This document shows positions 38,408 through 52,203 of a stretch of 64,000 nt of DNA, one piece after another; within the stretch, counting starts at the first letter, position 1; the number at the start of each line of letters is the position of its first letter. The notes under the pieces were generated by a model, which did not search any database, was not told the origin of the DNA, and worked only from the letters and a program-made list of their open reading frames with translations. The translations under genes were made by a program, and so were the position numbers. Source of the DNA: Adiantum capillus-veneris (Eukaryota; Streptophyta; Polypodiopsida; Polypodiales; Pteridaceae); NCBI GenBank assembly GCA_014529385.2, contig CM043957.1, positions 90,095,938-90,159,937 of the forward strand, written 5' to 3'.

Positions 38408-38643
38408 ACGGAGGACATCTGTTTAAATGGAGAGATCTATATAGATATAGAAAGTTATGATGAGCTTTGCGAGGATGAGAGAAAGACCTCTTAAAGCCAT
38501 AAATATTGTACTTGAACAATCTAGCTCCGTTTTATAATGTATATTGTATTCACGTGGTTTTTTGTCCATTCTGTCTATATGCGTCATTGTGTCATTGTCT
38601 ACACAGGAATCCCTTCCCCTTTATGAGTCCCCTCTCTCTCTCT

Positions 38644-38681
<38 letters not shown>

Positions 38682-38744
38682 GTCCATGTTTTCTTCTCCA
38701 TTCATTCAATATTAAGTTTAAATGTTCGTGTGTTTAATGCAGGT

Positions 38745-39105
38745 ATGGATGATGAGGATTTTCTTTCTTCTTTGTAACCCCACCAGAGAGAGTGGTACGT
38801 GGAGTATCATCGCTTTGGTGCACCATCGTGTGTTTCTACTCTGGCCGTGTTCCCCTTTGTTTTGGAACATTCAGCATGCTCCAAATCTTCGGTGTCGATG
38901 AGACGATCTTCACACTCGTCTCATTGTCGACGCTCTAGTGGTGCCGACGGTGGTTGTTGTGGGGATGCCACCGTCGATGCCTCGACACCGCCTCGTGTTC
39001 GACGAGGCTCTTTACCCTCTCCTTCTTTGTCCGCCCCAACACCAGCCATGACATCGCCATCGACACCAGGTTTTGCATGGCTGACAGCCGTTCCTAGCGG
39101 CTACA
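38745..39105 (+). pseudogene. CACTA-2 second gene, 5' part (split by Mutator-like element)
   Basis: MDDEDFLSSL at 38745, with TAA where copy 1 has a Ser codon, then a Ser/Arg/Pro-rich region (SPSLSAPTPAMTSPSTPGFA). It stops at cggctaca (39098-39105), the left target-site copy of the Mutator-like element. A CT microsatellite precedes it (38630-38680), as in copy 1. The gene resumes at 52204. Confidence 0.85.
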
Positions 39106-39171
39106 GAGTGTCACCGTTCTCCGAGCGAGACCTTTCGAGCGAATGTGGATTCCGAGCGAACCATGACAAAA
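39106..39171 (+). repeat. Left terminal inverted repeat of the Mutator-like element
   Basis: It starts gagtgtcaccgttctccgag and ends ccatgacaaaa. It pairs with the reverse complement of 52137-52203 across its full length, with the cores ccgttctccgagcga and aatgtggatt conserved. CGAGCGA-like motifs recur within it. Confidence 0.92.
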
Positions 39172-40292
39172 CGTTTTTCTCTAAGCACTATTTTTAGTCT
39201 AGCCACTTTTGCCTCTTTCATATGCATTTTTTCAAAACAAGATGAAAGTTGAATATCTCATATAAACTAAAGAGTTTTACAATTTTCTCTATTTAAAATA
39301 TATTAAGTGGAGTCACACTCATCATCTACAAACAAGAGACGGGAACTCCGACATCCTTGTAACCTCACATCATATCGCGTATATCTCTCCATGCTTCTAG
39401 CCATCGCCTATGCATAGTCTAGCAACACATTTCAAAAAAAAAAACATAACAAAGTAACCATGAGAGAATATTATTCTCTAAGCACTATTTTTAGTCTAGC
39501 CACTTCTGTCTCTTTCATAGACATTTTTTCAAAACAAGATAAAACTTGAATGTCTCACATAAAGTATAAGACATGTATTCATTGTAGCAAAAGAGAAAAA
39601 GTGAAACATATGAACATAATAATATGATGGCAAACACATTCCGGCTAAAAAGAAATCAACACTTTGTCCACCCTTTTAAACAATCAAAAGTAACTTGTGA
39701 TGTTTGCATAGTCTACAAAGTGACATGATAATCTAGTCAATTACATCTCAAGAATTTGAAAGCTACATGAACAAGCACTTTTAGATGGAGGACTTGTCGC
39801 TTCACAACCTTTTTTTTTGATAAAAAAAATTAACCCTAATTTGTAATCATAGAAATCATGAACATCTAGTGTTTATCACTATACAAAGACATGCATTTAT
39901 ATATGAAAAGCATATTGAGTATGGCATGCAAAGTAAACAATTTGAAAGATACACACACTTATAAGTTTTAGACACAATTTAACTTCAAAAATGCACATCT
40001 GAAAGAGTGTTACAGTTTGCTCTATTTAAAATATATCAAGTGGAGTCGCACTCATCATCTACAAACAAAAGACGATAACTTCGACATTCTTGTAACCTCA
40101 CATCATATCGCGAATATCTCTCCATGATTCTAGCCATCGCCTCTGCATAGTCTGGCAACACACTTCAAAAAAAAAGCATAACAAAGTAACCACAAGGCCA
40201 CTACTAATATCTAAAACTCCAAAAGAGATAAATATCGATACAAACATGCAAATGTATGAAATAGTCAATGCCCATAAAGTAGAAGACTCTCA
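39172..40292. other. Left margin of the Mutator-like element with internal direct repeats
   Basis: No gene. Two direct repeat pairs occur: ctctaagcactatttttagt and following at about 39178-39255 and 39475-39555, and a 170-bp block (gtggagtc(a/g)cactcatcatc to aacaaagtaacca) at about 39306-39462 and 40035-40192. By position this is the 3' flank of the minus-strand cargo gene. Confidence 0.75.
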
Positions 40293-42437
40293 CTAGTCGT
40301 ATGGTGTGACCCCTCCAAGAGGATCAATCTCATCATCGTCGTCCCTCACTGTATATGCAGTGGTGGATGATCGAGCTGTGTGGCTACTCAATAGCGGTAA
40401 CACAAAAGATGAGATGATGCCATCATCCTAATCTAAGAACTACAAAGACGTGTAGATCCAAGGCATGCCTACAACAATGGAGCTGTTCCACAACCAAGCT
40501 CCAAACATATCGAATTTGGTGTAGATAGCATATCCAAGAAACATGCAACAAAAGAAACACTCCTCTGCATCAGACCTCGCCACTCCATGCCCATATCTGT
40601 ACGTGCCATAGCCTCTGTGGGTAGGTAGTGATACATGACTGAGTCCTGAGGCTTCATCCCTAGAGCCTCAAAACGTGAATTAGACTCCCGAAGGAACACA
40701 GGAGGAACCGGCCCATGTCTATGAGCTAACCAAATCATGGAGGTCATGTACTGCGCATAAGATAGTCAATAAGTAAAACACATAACAAAAGCACTAGAGA
40801 CCACAAAAAATAATTTTGCCAACCTCTGTGGTAGAATAAGAATGAGTCATACTACCATATGGAGTATGATGCACCACAATAATGCGTCTGAAGATGTCTA
40901 ATCCTGACACTCGGCAACACCGCTCTACCAACCCATAATCTCACCTACAATACAATGGCTACAAAATTACATTTAAAAAAATAAATCAATTTGAGATTTC
41001 TACCAAGAAAATTACCTCCAATAGATCCCATTATCAACATCCATCCGAAATCAGAGAGTGTGGCAACAGATAGAGATATCCCATATTGCACATGATCATC
41101 ACTAAGCTCGTCCCAAGCGGGATGTATGGATGACCCATACAAATCGTGACCATAAGGAAAATCAAGAAAAACAAAATATGTAGCCCACTTCACTTGCAGT
41201 CTACCTTTCTTTGTGTACTTAGTGCATCCAACTCTATGTTTTAAAACGTGTTCATGAATCTGTGAGTAAACTTTATTCTTCTTTCCCTCAGCAAAATCTT
41301 TGCCAGTGAGCACATAGTCTCCCACAATAGACAAAGAGTCCGAACATCTCAATCCATTCTCTGCAACCCAAGGCTTGTGTACAAATAACATTGACTTCTG
41401 TGTTTTCAAAGAGAGTGAACTACCTAAAAATAGACAACCAAACTTCAAAATGGATTGATTACATAATCTGCTAACATATGCAAGGCCATAGACACATAAG
41501 ATTAAATCCTTCTTACCAACAACATCCATAACTTCCTCATGCTCATATGCCAAGCCACCATCCAGGCTCTTAGAGACGCTTATGTGATTTTTCTTGAGAG
41601 TGTCGCTTTCATCTATGTAAACCAAAAAGCAACCATAAAAACAAGCATACATAGAAGAACAAAGAGAGGATTTAGATCTCCAAGAACACAAAAAAATTCT
41701 TTCACATACCAAACGCTCAGAAGAAAACATACACAGACGAAGATTTGGGTTTACCTTGAATTTTTGCTTTTCCCTTCTCTCTAACATCAACACTTTCTTT
41801 CTCTACCCTTGCCTTTTCTGCTCCCTTTTCCTTGTCTCCTCCATGCATGATCCAAAGCTCCTTCTCATTTGATAGAATATGACCTTTTTCAAGGTCGATC
41901 CACCATGGACAGTTCTCTACTTCCCAGGGAGTTAATCCTTGCATTTCCACCGGATACATACAGGTTGTTTCATCATTCACATCCACCCACTTATGAGCAA
42001 ATATGGGAATGGAATTAATGTGCTCTTTACTCTTTAATGCAATGCAATACCTATCCAAAGGAAAAAACATACATTATGTGATGGATACTTTCTCAAAATA
42101 ATATTAATGTTCATAAAATATTCACAATTATTCAAATAAGAGATAAATTACAAGGTGTAGAGAGGAGAAAGTTAGACCTGTAAACCTAGCGTTTCCTTGC
42201 TTTTTGCAACAATTCTGGGATTCTTTGTGCCTTGTTGAGAACACCTTTCTCTCTAATCTCTCCCCGAGACTCTAGAGGAAACAAAGGTTTCCTTTTCTCC
42301 ATTTTCACCTCCATGTAGTAGTTAGCAAGAGTAAAATCTTCAGGAAGTAGCAACCCTCCAGGAATGTCAATGAAGTCTTTGAGAATGATATCTGCAGTTC
42401 TACCCACCTTTTCTAGCAAAAGCTCCCTTCGAATCCA
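40293..42437 (-). pseudogene. Beta-class amino-methyltransferase-like cargo gene (N4-cytosine/N6-adenine type), decayed
   Basis: The proposed exons on the minus strand are 42437-42186 (ending in a TAG), 42050-41755, 41612-41016, 40939-40824 and 40750 onward. Introns after exons 2, 3 and 4 have GT and AG ends and join the reading frame in phase (for example CAA-G|AT and GGA-G|AT), which is strong evidence for a once-real gene. Exon 3 has YFVFLDFPYGHDLYG and WDELSDDHVQYG (about 41060-41140), like the DPPY catalytic motif and following helix of amino-methyltransferases with Phe for the first Pro. Exon 5 ends SICLELGCGTAPLL (about 40472-40513), like the AdoMet-binding motif. DPPY before the AdoMet motif is the beta-class order, found in N4C and N6A DNA methyltransferases. 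TAG at 40469-40471 and a frameshift break the C-terminus, which otherwise reads to 40293. The N-terminal half has no motif I know. The function is inferred. Confidence 0.6.
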
Positions 42438-42726
42438 ACTGAAACAATCAAAAGGGTTGACCATCCAAACCATGAAAAACAAACAAAATAGAAAATCACA
42501 AATTGAGTAAATTAGGCTGGAGGAGCATCACAAATTGACTAAATTAGGCTGGAAGAGCATCTAAATTGACATACATAGACTCAAGTATGGATGCTCAAGT
42601 ATCCCACATCCAAAATGGATGATTGTGCAGTAATATGCCTCTTTTTTCATCAAGAAGAGAGCACAACCATGCGACGGCATAGCCTGGCAACCACTTACTA
42701 CTGCAGCGAAGACGACGACGAGGAGC

Positions 42727-45240
<2,514 letters not shown>

Positions 45241-46948
45241 ATACTTTGATTTGGTGGGTTTACCAGTTTCATTAAAACCTTTATCTCTGAGCCACGAAGA
45301 TGTTAAACTAGAGCCAAACATGCTTTCATGTGGAGTACCTGGGTTTGTCTTGGACACTCACACCCATCAGTTCTATAAAGTATACATTGACATTGGACAC
45401 AAAGATGTTGATTCTAAATCCACTACTGTCAGTGTCTTTGACATCATTAAGCGCTTGCCTTTGAACAATAGCCTTCATGTGGCCTTCAACAGTTGTATTG
45501 AAGTTCGTCGTGTTTCAGAATTGCCAAAGGCTTATGATGGTTATATTTCTTTTGAGCTTCAACCATGTGGTGAGAAGTCTTCAATGGACGGTATGGAACA
45601 AAAGAGTGATGGGCACACATGGACCGAGTACATCACTTGTAGCTCAGATTGTTTTGATGGTGTTGTGTGACTAAGTAGATGTGCTGGTAACTTACGATGC
45701 TTAAACATTGATTGCCCATATTATGCTCGCTTGCATGTGCATAATGAGACATAGTGGAATGGAAAATTAAAGAGGAATTGTCCAGTAGGTTTAGTGCAAG
45801 CAGAGTACGGTAATATAGTATGTAAGCATTGTTGTCAAATGCCCAAAATTGTGAAAGAATGCTATGCAGTAATTTATTACTGTATTCCAAGAGAACGTCT
45901 TCAAACAACAAGATGTGCGATTCACTTGGGAAATCACAAGCATCCCTATGAAGAGGGTGTGAATAGGGACATTGCAAAACAAATTGATGAGAGGATCATA
46001 TCTCGAGCAAACCTGAATCATTTTTGCTCCCCCAAACAATTAGAGACAACAGTTTCTCAAGATGTGATATTAGAGATGTTGATTAATAACAAGGAAGAGG
46101 TGACAACTCACATAGAAGAGGACGAGTTCACCAAGATATTGGATCTTTTCAGTCCACTGTCTGACAAAAGAAGGACCATCAAGTGCTTGGAAAGTGTGAA
46201 GAAGCAAAAGAATATAACTTCAAGGGGGCTTGAGGCTGTGCTGGAATTGAAGAGTCGATGTCGATACCCATATATTCACAGTGTTTTGTTTCCAGGACAA
46301 CTTGGTGAGAAACATGAACCACATGTTTTCAAAATGTCCATAAAGGGGCCTGGGAGTGGGCTTGATCTTGTTAACAAAATGAGACCAGGTGGAAGCTTGG
46401 AAGACATGTGGGTCCATTTTGATAATGTGCATAGAGTTCAAGGCTGGCCAACAATGTCTACACATGTATACGACCCTTTTATGCGCTCTTTGCTAACAAT
46501 CGCCACATGTGAGTTCAAAGTTGAAAATAAATACACTCAGGTTGAATTTTGGAGGATGCTCAACTCTATGGTCCAAGATAATGGTTATTCAAAACCACAA
46601 TTTTGTGGATTTATGGCAGATGAAGCAAATGAAAATTGGATCGCAATTCGTACTGTTTACTTTGGGGGTGCTAAAAAAAATATTGAAGAAAAGGAGAGGA
46701 ATTGTTCTTTTCATTGGGAACAAAGCATGGTACGTCATACTCGCAGGTGCATCCGGACTTCATTTCAAGAAGAACATAAGATCTTGTGTAAAAAGTGGAT
46801 AAATGCACCATCAGAGGTGGCGGCAGAGATCGATAAGAATGATCTTAGAAAATTTTGGTTTGCTGGGCATGCGGTGCAAGGAGAGATTCCAACTCTACAA
46901 ACTTGGCTTGCATGGTGGGATGTAAGAGCCTCGCATTGGGGATCTTGG

Positions 46949-47143
46949 TGAAGGGGGATCGGAGAGCACCATAGACGGAGAGTGAGAGAGAGAAGGAGAC
47001 ACATGACACACAGATATGGGTGGGGAGACTCAAAGAGTGGCAGCTCCCCCTATACAATATACTCACTATAAGTATAGGGTAACAGTGGGCGGGCGCCAAT
47101 GACCTTGGCGACTGGTCAAGGCACATAGGCCTTAGCCCCAACA
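46949..47143 (-). repeat. 3' LTR of the gag-only copia element
   Basis: It is 195 bp, starting tgaagggggatcgg and ending ccccaaca on the plus strand, and differs from the other LTR at only a few positions. The adjacent 47144-47154 is aagtgggaggt on the minus strand, the polypurine tract. Confidence 0.93.
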
Positions 47144-47284
47144 ACCTCCCACTTAAAGGCCAATGTGGCTTTAAGCAAGATCTACTAGTGTACAACTAAT
47201 AGAAGGTGACATATTCTCTCAACCTATGCCCACTGACTCTCGATGAGCTAGTGCATCCAGCTCTACTGATAGACAAACATCCCA

Positions 47285-47836
47285 CTACGGAAGCCACATA
47301 TAGCTAGCTCCAAGCTCTGCAAAGAGTCTACAAGAGCTCATGCACTCCTGCAAGTATCGGTCCAATACCTGCAAACCTCCCCTATGCTCTATGCCGAGAT
47401 CAGTCATCGAACAACTAATCAACCCTGCTGCAAATGCTCCCTCTGCAGCTGCTATGTCGGGCCTCGAGATCAGCATCTCGTGGACACTGAACGTTGATGC
47501 AACCCTGGCAACCTCTGCCAACTCCAACTCAGAACTCAACTCATGGAAATCCTGTCCCCTATCATAGAGACCATGGCACTCTGACTCCGAGCTCTGGAGT
47601 GACTCCTCGTGCCCACCAGATATCACATGTGTACCAAGAGTATCCATCTCTCCTGAATCTGCATCAAGCTCTGGCATAAGCATATCAAGAAATGACTCCA
47701 CAATAGCTGACATCTCAGCATCCATGTGAGTCATCTCTGTCATCACCTCTGATGACTCATCCTGCTGTGACTCACTAGAGTTGTCCCGCTCTACCTGTGC
47801 ATCTGTAGACGCAACCTGCAGAACAAGGTCATTGCT
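47285..47836 (-). pseudogene. Acidic 3' ORF of the gag-only copia element
   Basis: It continues the gag-protease frame after the TAG at 47837-47839; the ORF from the Met at 47746 has 153 codons. It is rich in Asp, Glu, Ser and Met (for example DMLMPELDADSGEMDTLG) and has no RT, integrase or RNase H motif. It may be captured host sequence or what remains of the polyprotein after deletion. No function is assigned. Confidence 0.5.
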
Positions 47837-48874
47837 CTACACTCCATGCAAAGCATCTTTCAACCCACAAGCAAAAGAGACTCGCCTGCTCTCTCGCTCT
47901 CTACCTGGCTGCATGATCACAGAGACAACACCGTCTCTCCCGTGATCCACATGCAATGGATAACTTGGGCCACTCCTGGCACCTCTCGCAATCACTAGCG
48001 AACCCAAATGTATCACAAAATCTTGCTCTCGAAGAAAAATCTGACATCCACAATCTCTAAACTGACCAATCGAGATCAAATTCACTGTCAAATCTGGTAC
48101 ATAGCGCACATGTCGTAACAAGTAAGATGCACCACTCGATAATGACAGTCTCACATCTTCTGCACCTGCTATCGCATGCACCGATCCATCGGTCAAATGT
48201 ACACTGCCAAGCATCCCGCTAGAATAGCTACAAAACCATTCACGATGCGGCGTGATATGAAACATAGCATCTGCGTCTAGCAACCACTGCGAAGGGAGTG
48301 CACTATCCACATGTATAGCATCTCGTGCATAGCTCGAGGTAAAAGTGACATCCCCGTCACTAGTATACTCCGACACTACATCTGCCTCAACTGTCAAAGC
48401 AACTGAGTCCATGGAATCACTACATACATCTCTGAGACTGCCATGTCTCCTACGATGTCGCATACGACAAAAACAGCGCCGTCTACCGTGTCCAGAATGA
48501 CCACAATACCAACATGTCACCTGTCGGCGTGCTCGAGAATGTAAATGTCTCACACGAGTCTGTGATGACTCAGATCTATCATACATATCATGTAATCTGC
48601 GCCAAAGTTCTCTCGAAGTAGTCTCATACATAACAAGAGCATATACAGATTCCGCAAGGTGCAAAGAGAGTGTAGATAGTGCCATCTCCTCTAGCTCCTG
48701 CCACTGATCGTCAGACATGTTTGAAGGTCTACCTGCATCACTACTCAATGGTCGATGCAACCCTCGCTGTGTCAATGCATCAAGCATACACTCTCTCCAT
48801 GCTGCAAAGTCTGACCCATCAAACATGCACATTTCGGAGAGATCATAATCTGAGCGATCACCTATCTCTGCCAT
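47837..48874 (-). CDS. copia-type Gag with protease-like segment
   Basis: 345 codons from ATG 48874 (MAEIGDRSDY). A longer open frame extends upstream to 48982, but homology starts at the internal Met. It has a copia Gag block (FDGSDFAAWRECMLDAL, then SVYALVMYETTSRELWRRLH), a zinc knuckle CWYCGHSGHGRRRC, then WLLDADAMFHITPHREWF, where plant copia proteases have WLLDSGAS..H: the catalytic Asp is kept, but Ser-Gly is Ala-Asp, so the protease is probably inactive. The C-terminus runs into a GAG-pre-integrase-like stretch (SGPSYPLHVDHGRDGVV) and stops. Gag would form particles and package RNA. The frame is unbroken here, which fits a recent insertion. Confidence 0.8.
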   Translation of the reverse strand: MAEIGDRSDYDLSEMCMFDGSDFAAWRECMLDALTQRGLHRPLSSDAGRPSNMSDDQWQELEEMALSTLSLHLAESVYALVMYETTSRELWRRLHDMYDRSESSQTRVRHLHSRARRQVTCWYCGHSGHGRRRCFCRMRHRRRHGSLRDVCSDSMDSVALTVEADVVSEYTSDGDVTFTSSYARDAIHVDSALPSQWLLDADAMFHITPHREWFCSYSSGMLGSVHLTDGSVHAIAGAEDVRLSLSSGASYLLRHVRYVPDLTVNLISIGQFRDCGCQIFLREQDFVIHLGSLVIARGARSGPSYPLHVDHGRDGVVSVIMQPGRERESRRVSFACGLKDALHGV

Positions 48875-50188
48875 GAGCACAATGTAGCAAACTAGAAAAA
48901 AAACCACCTCACCAACAACACCTGGAAACTGTCTACAAATATGGCTAGAAACACAATGTAAAACCTGTGAGACACACTCCAAAATAGAGCTCCCGCAATG
49001 TCAATACAAGCCTCGCCTGCTCTAGTATCACACTGCAATCTGTGAGCTAATCACCAAACCCACACTGTGCGGTATCGATGCATACACACGCACAAATCTC
49101 CCACCTGCAGAGAACACCGCACGCAAATGCTGAGTGCAACCCGCAATATCTACCTAGATTACATAAATGATGCACACAAAACTCCTGGAAAAATTCTGCC
49201 AGAGTTCCGATGCACAATGGCTATCAACACAAAATAACCATTCTCCTGCAAGCTCAATACAATGAGCAATCAATGCGCATCAAACTACACTCAACATACA
49301 TGCATAAGCTCTGCAAACCTGTGTCCAACAAATGCTCACAAAGAGTACCACAGGTGACCATACATGTCATCCACAACCAACCTCTGCACTTGCTCACAAG
49401 ATCTACTGCTCACCACATAAGCATACATAGAGCATTACCCATCTCAAAGACCATGTATGCAATCCACAACACTGCAGAAGAACCACTCAACTGCAACTGA
49501 CAACACCTGTGGGAGTACTAGACTCAACCTGTACCTGGGAGTCAAACCCGATCTTGTAACACCTCATATGTGCCTGCTACCTGCAGTGTGCACGGGTAAG
49601 CTGTCTGCAGCAAAGAAAACAACAGAGCCCAAAACTATCTTGAAAAACAGTCTCTGTGTTTTTAATCTCAGACCCACATGCAATCCTAATCAAAAAAGGA
49701 TTCCTTCTACAAAGTCGTAGAGCTTTAAGCCAGCTCCGTTTTGAACCAAAAAGTTTTGGAATCGGAGCTTTGTAGCTCATGTTATGAGCAAAACAGTAGA
49801 CTGCTATCAAACTGCCAAAAACTGAACGACTTTCTTCTATGCTTCTTTGAGCTCATAGAAAGGCTCAAACTCACTTCCCACCTCGATGCGTGAGCTGAAT
49901 GCATCAATGTCACAATGCTTCCATGTCTATGGAAGCTCCAAGCTTCAATATGTCGCCGATGTAGCCATTGCAAAGCTTGCCGAGAAGAGGAAAGATGCTG
50001 TACACAGTGGGCTGATCTATAGAGAAACTATGGACTGATCTGTGAGCAGTAGGAAGCTCCTGAGAGCTCTCCTGCAAGCCTCTGTATGGCTGTCCACAAA
50101 CCTCCTCTATTTCTTTGCTTCGATCTGTGACCTCTCTGCCATAGCCGACGAGTTCATCGCGAAGCCGTCCATCTACGCGCTGACACCT
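48875..50188 (-). other. Long leader of the gag-only copia element
   Basis: About 1.3 kb lies between the primer site and the gag start, unusually long for a copia element. No long open frame or known motif was found. It may hold packaging signals or captured sequence. Confidence 0.6.
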
Positions 50189-50204
50189 GTTGCTCTGATA
50201 CCAA
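50189..50204 (-). other. Primer-binding site, initiator Met-tRNA
   Basis: On the minus strand it reads ttggtatcagagcaac, directly inside the 5' LTR. This fixes the element's orientation as minus. Confidence 0.95.
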
Positions 50205-50205
50205 T

Positions 50206-50400
50206 TGAAGGGGGATCAGAGAGCACCACAGACGGAGAGTGAGGGAGAGAAGGAGACACATGACACACAGATATGGGTGGGGAGTCTCAAAGAGTGGCAG
50301 CTCCCCCTATACAATATACTCACTATAAGTATAGGGTAACAGTGGGCAGGCGCCCATGACCTGGGCGGCTGGTCAAGGCACATAGGCCTTAACCCCAACA
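50206..50400 (-). repeat. 5' LTR of the gag-only copia element
   Basis: 195 bp, tgaagggggatcag to ccccaaca on the plus strand. The few differences from 46949-47143 indicate a fairly recent insertion, younger than the Mutator-like element it sits in. Confidence 0.93.
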
Positions 50401-50405
50401 CTTGG

Positions 50406-51729
50406 TTTGTCTCTCAAGATGAATCTGGCATTTTTGTGACAACTACCAATCTTTCGGAGGCACAACATGCTAGTACGAGGGCCAGTGTGGGCTTCAAAAA
50501 TCAAATTTCTCTCTATGAAGCTAGCTACAGGAGCTGACATGTCATTGGGTGTGTTGCAGAGCGTGAGGTACAATGCCTACTTGAGGTACACATGCAGGTA
50601 GTGGACCAAGCATGCAAGACATGGCAGATAGATTTTTCAATAGTGCGACAGGACGCGCATCCACTCAGCGATTGTCAGACCTTGCCAACTTGTCCATGGA
50701 TGAGATAGGGGAAAGCTCTCCTCAAATGCAGCGTTCCAGGCTTGGAGAGAGAAGTGTTCGAAGAAAGCGTCCTGCCAATGTTGACCTAGGGTTTATTTTG
50801 GAAGAGGATAGTCATAGGCCGGAATTTGTGACTGTGACTGTCAAAGGTCAAGGTAGTGATCAAGTGGTTGCAACATCCGAGGGAGACAATGAGTGTCTTG
50901 AAAGAATAATAAATAAGACAATGTGGGCCATTAGAAGGACAGAGCCAGGGAAAAAAATGACATGTTTTGGGCAAATGCCTAGTGGACGATGTGGTGCTGC
51001 CATAAATGCAGGTGCTGGAAATGACAAGGATGGTATTGTTGCTCCATATTTTTGGGTCGTAGAAAATATCTAGGAGGTGTTGTGAATGGGTTCCTTTGGT
51101 TTTGCAATTTGTCACCAACACATTCTTGGGAGGTTTGTAGTGATCATGTTATTGGTGTGCCAGGACCCACCCCTGGTGTTTGGCCAGTTGACAAAGGCAC
51201 TAACTTGCAAAGCTATGAAATAGAGATGTTGAAAAATAATGGATTTGTACTTGAGAGTGTTGAACCTGCCTTACTACGCACTCCAACTACTGGTGCTCGG
51301 ATTGCAAACACGCCAAGCTCTTTTTGTCCAAAGTATAGAGACGGGAAGCTTGTTAGGTGGAGATCTCGATTGACTAAAGAATTCCAAGAGAATATTGAAA
51401 AGGGTAGAGAATTGAATGGTGAGGTAGTTCTAGAAACAATAGTCGTATGCAATGAGTCTCACACATTCAATATCAGCACGGAGGGTTCTCAGGCAATGGG
51501 TGTACATTACTCAGTTTCAGTTTTAGAATTTCCTCGATGCACATGTGAGTGTTTTCAAAAAAGAGAAAGCAAGCATCTATCTTTTGTTCCTTTCAAGCAC
51601 TTGTACTTTGTGTACCTGCAAGTTTTGGGCTTGGATTCTGTGGCTCATGAGTTTATCCACCAAGCTGCATTGACAAAAGTGGAGTTGTTTCAGGCTTTGG
51701 GTGGCAGACGAAGTCACACAAGCATGTGA
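50406..51729 (+). pseudogene. Mutator-like transposase, C-terminal part
   Basis: Removing the copia and one cttgg brings the frame of 45140-46948 straight into FVSQDESGIFVTTTNLSEAQ at 50406, confirming a single gene. A TGA near 50535 and a frameshift follow. The frame 50612-51073 and then, after another shift, 51052-51729 carry the rest. The end has CTCECF (about 51538-51556) and VPFKHLYFVYLQVLGL (about 51589-51636): a SWIM zinc motif (CxCxnCxH) in which the third Cys is replaced by Phe. SWIM domains are common at the C-terminus of plant Mutator transposases. The stop is at 51727-51729. Confidence 0.75.
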
Positions 51730-52136
51730 TGAATCTTATCCTCTTCACATGTTATGGTGATGCTATAAATGGCTTTGGATGATTGTATTGGAAGCTTTTT
51801 GATATAGTCCTTTTTTGTTGGAAGTGCCTATGTATGCAAACTTTAGTTTCCCACATACAACATCTACCTACTTGAGTATATTTCCATGATTTGTAAACTT
51901 TTTGCTTTGATAATAGACATGTTTCCCTTGTGTTTTTCTCCTGTGATCGGTCTTACCCTCTTTGGATATTTTGGTGATGATAATCTTTTGGGATAGTCAA
52001 ATTTGAAGTTTTCCTTCTCTACACTTTATTTAACGAAATTTCCTAAGTACATAATCTTTTGTCTGTCATGTATAACATCTGTTTTTGCGGGTATATTAGT
52101 GTAATCTTTAGACCTTTTACTTAATACTGCCATATG
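51730..52136 (+). other. 3' region between transposase stop and right TIR
   Basis: AT-rich sequence, no open frame supported; presumably 3' UTR and subterminal DNA of the Mutator-like element. Confidence 0.6.
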
Positions 52137-52203
52137 TTTTTGCCGTGGCTCGCTCATAATCCACATTTGCTCGAAAGGGTTCGCTCGGAGAACGGGAACA
52201 TCC
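52137..52203 (-). repeat. Right terminal inverted repeat of the Mutator-like element
   Basis: Its reverse complement starts ggatgttcccgttctccgag and ends ccacggcaaaa, matching 39106-39171. Directly outside is cggctaca, the second target-site copy, and then CACTA gene sequence. Confidence 0.92.

Larger units (their letters stand above)
46949..50400 (-). mobile_element. Ty1/copia element, gag-protease only (non-autonomous), inserted in the transposase
   Basis: Identical-length LTRs of 195 bp (46949-47143 and 50206-50400) bound it. The target duplication cttgg is perfect (46944-46948 and 50401-50405). The Met-tRNA primer site is next to the right LTR (minus strand) and a purine tract next to the left one. 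The internal 3.06 kb encodes a copia-type Gag with zinc knuckle and a protease-like segment, but no integrase, RT or RNase H motif can be found on either strand. It must have been mobilised by proteins of another element. Confidence 0.93.

Noticed and set aside
40945-41793. Reading 40945-41793 as one 282-residue exon
   Set aside because: Its first 60 codons are intron sequence: a GT donor at 41754 and AG acceptor at 41613 join the flanking frames in phase.
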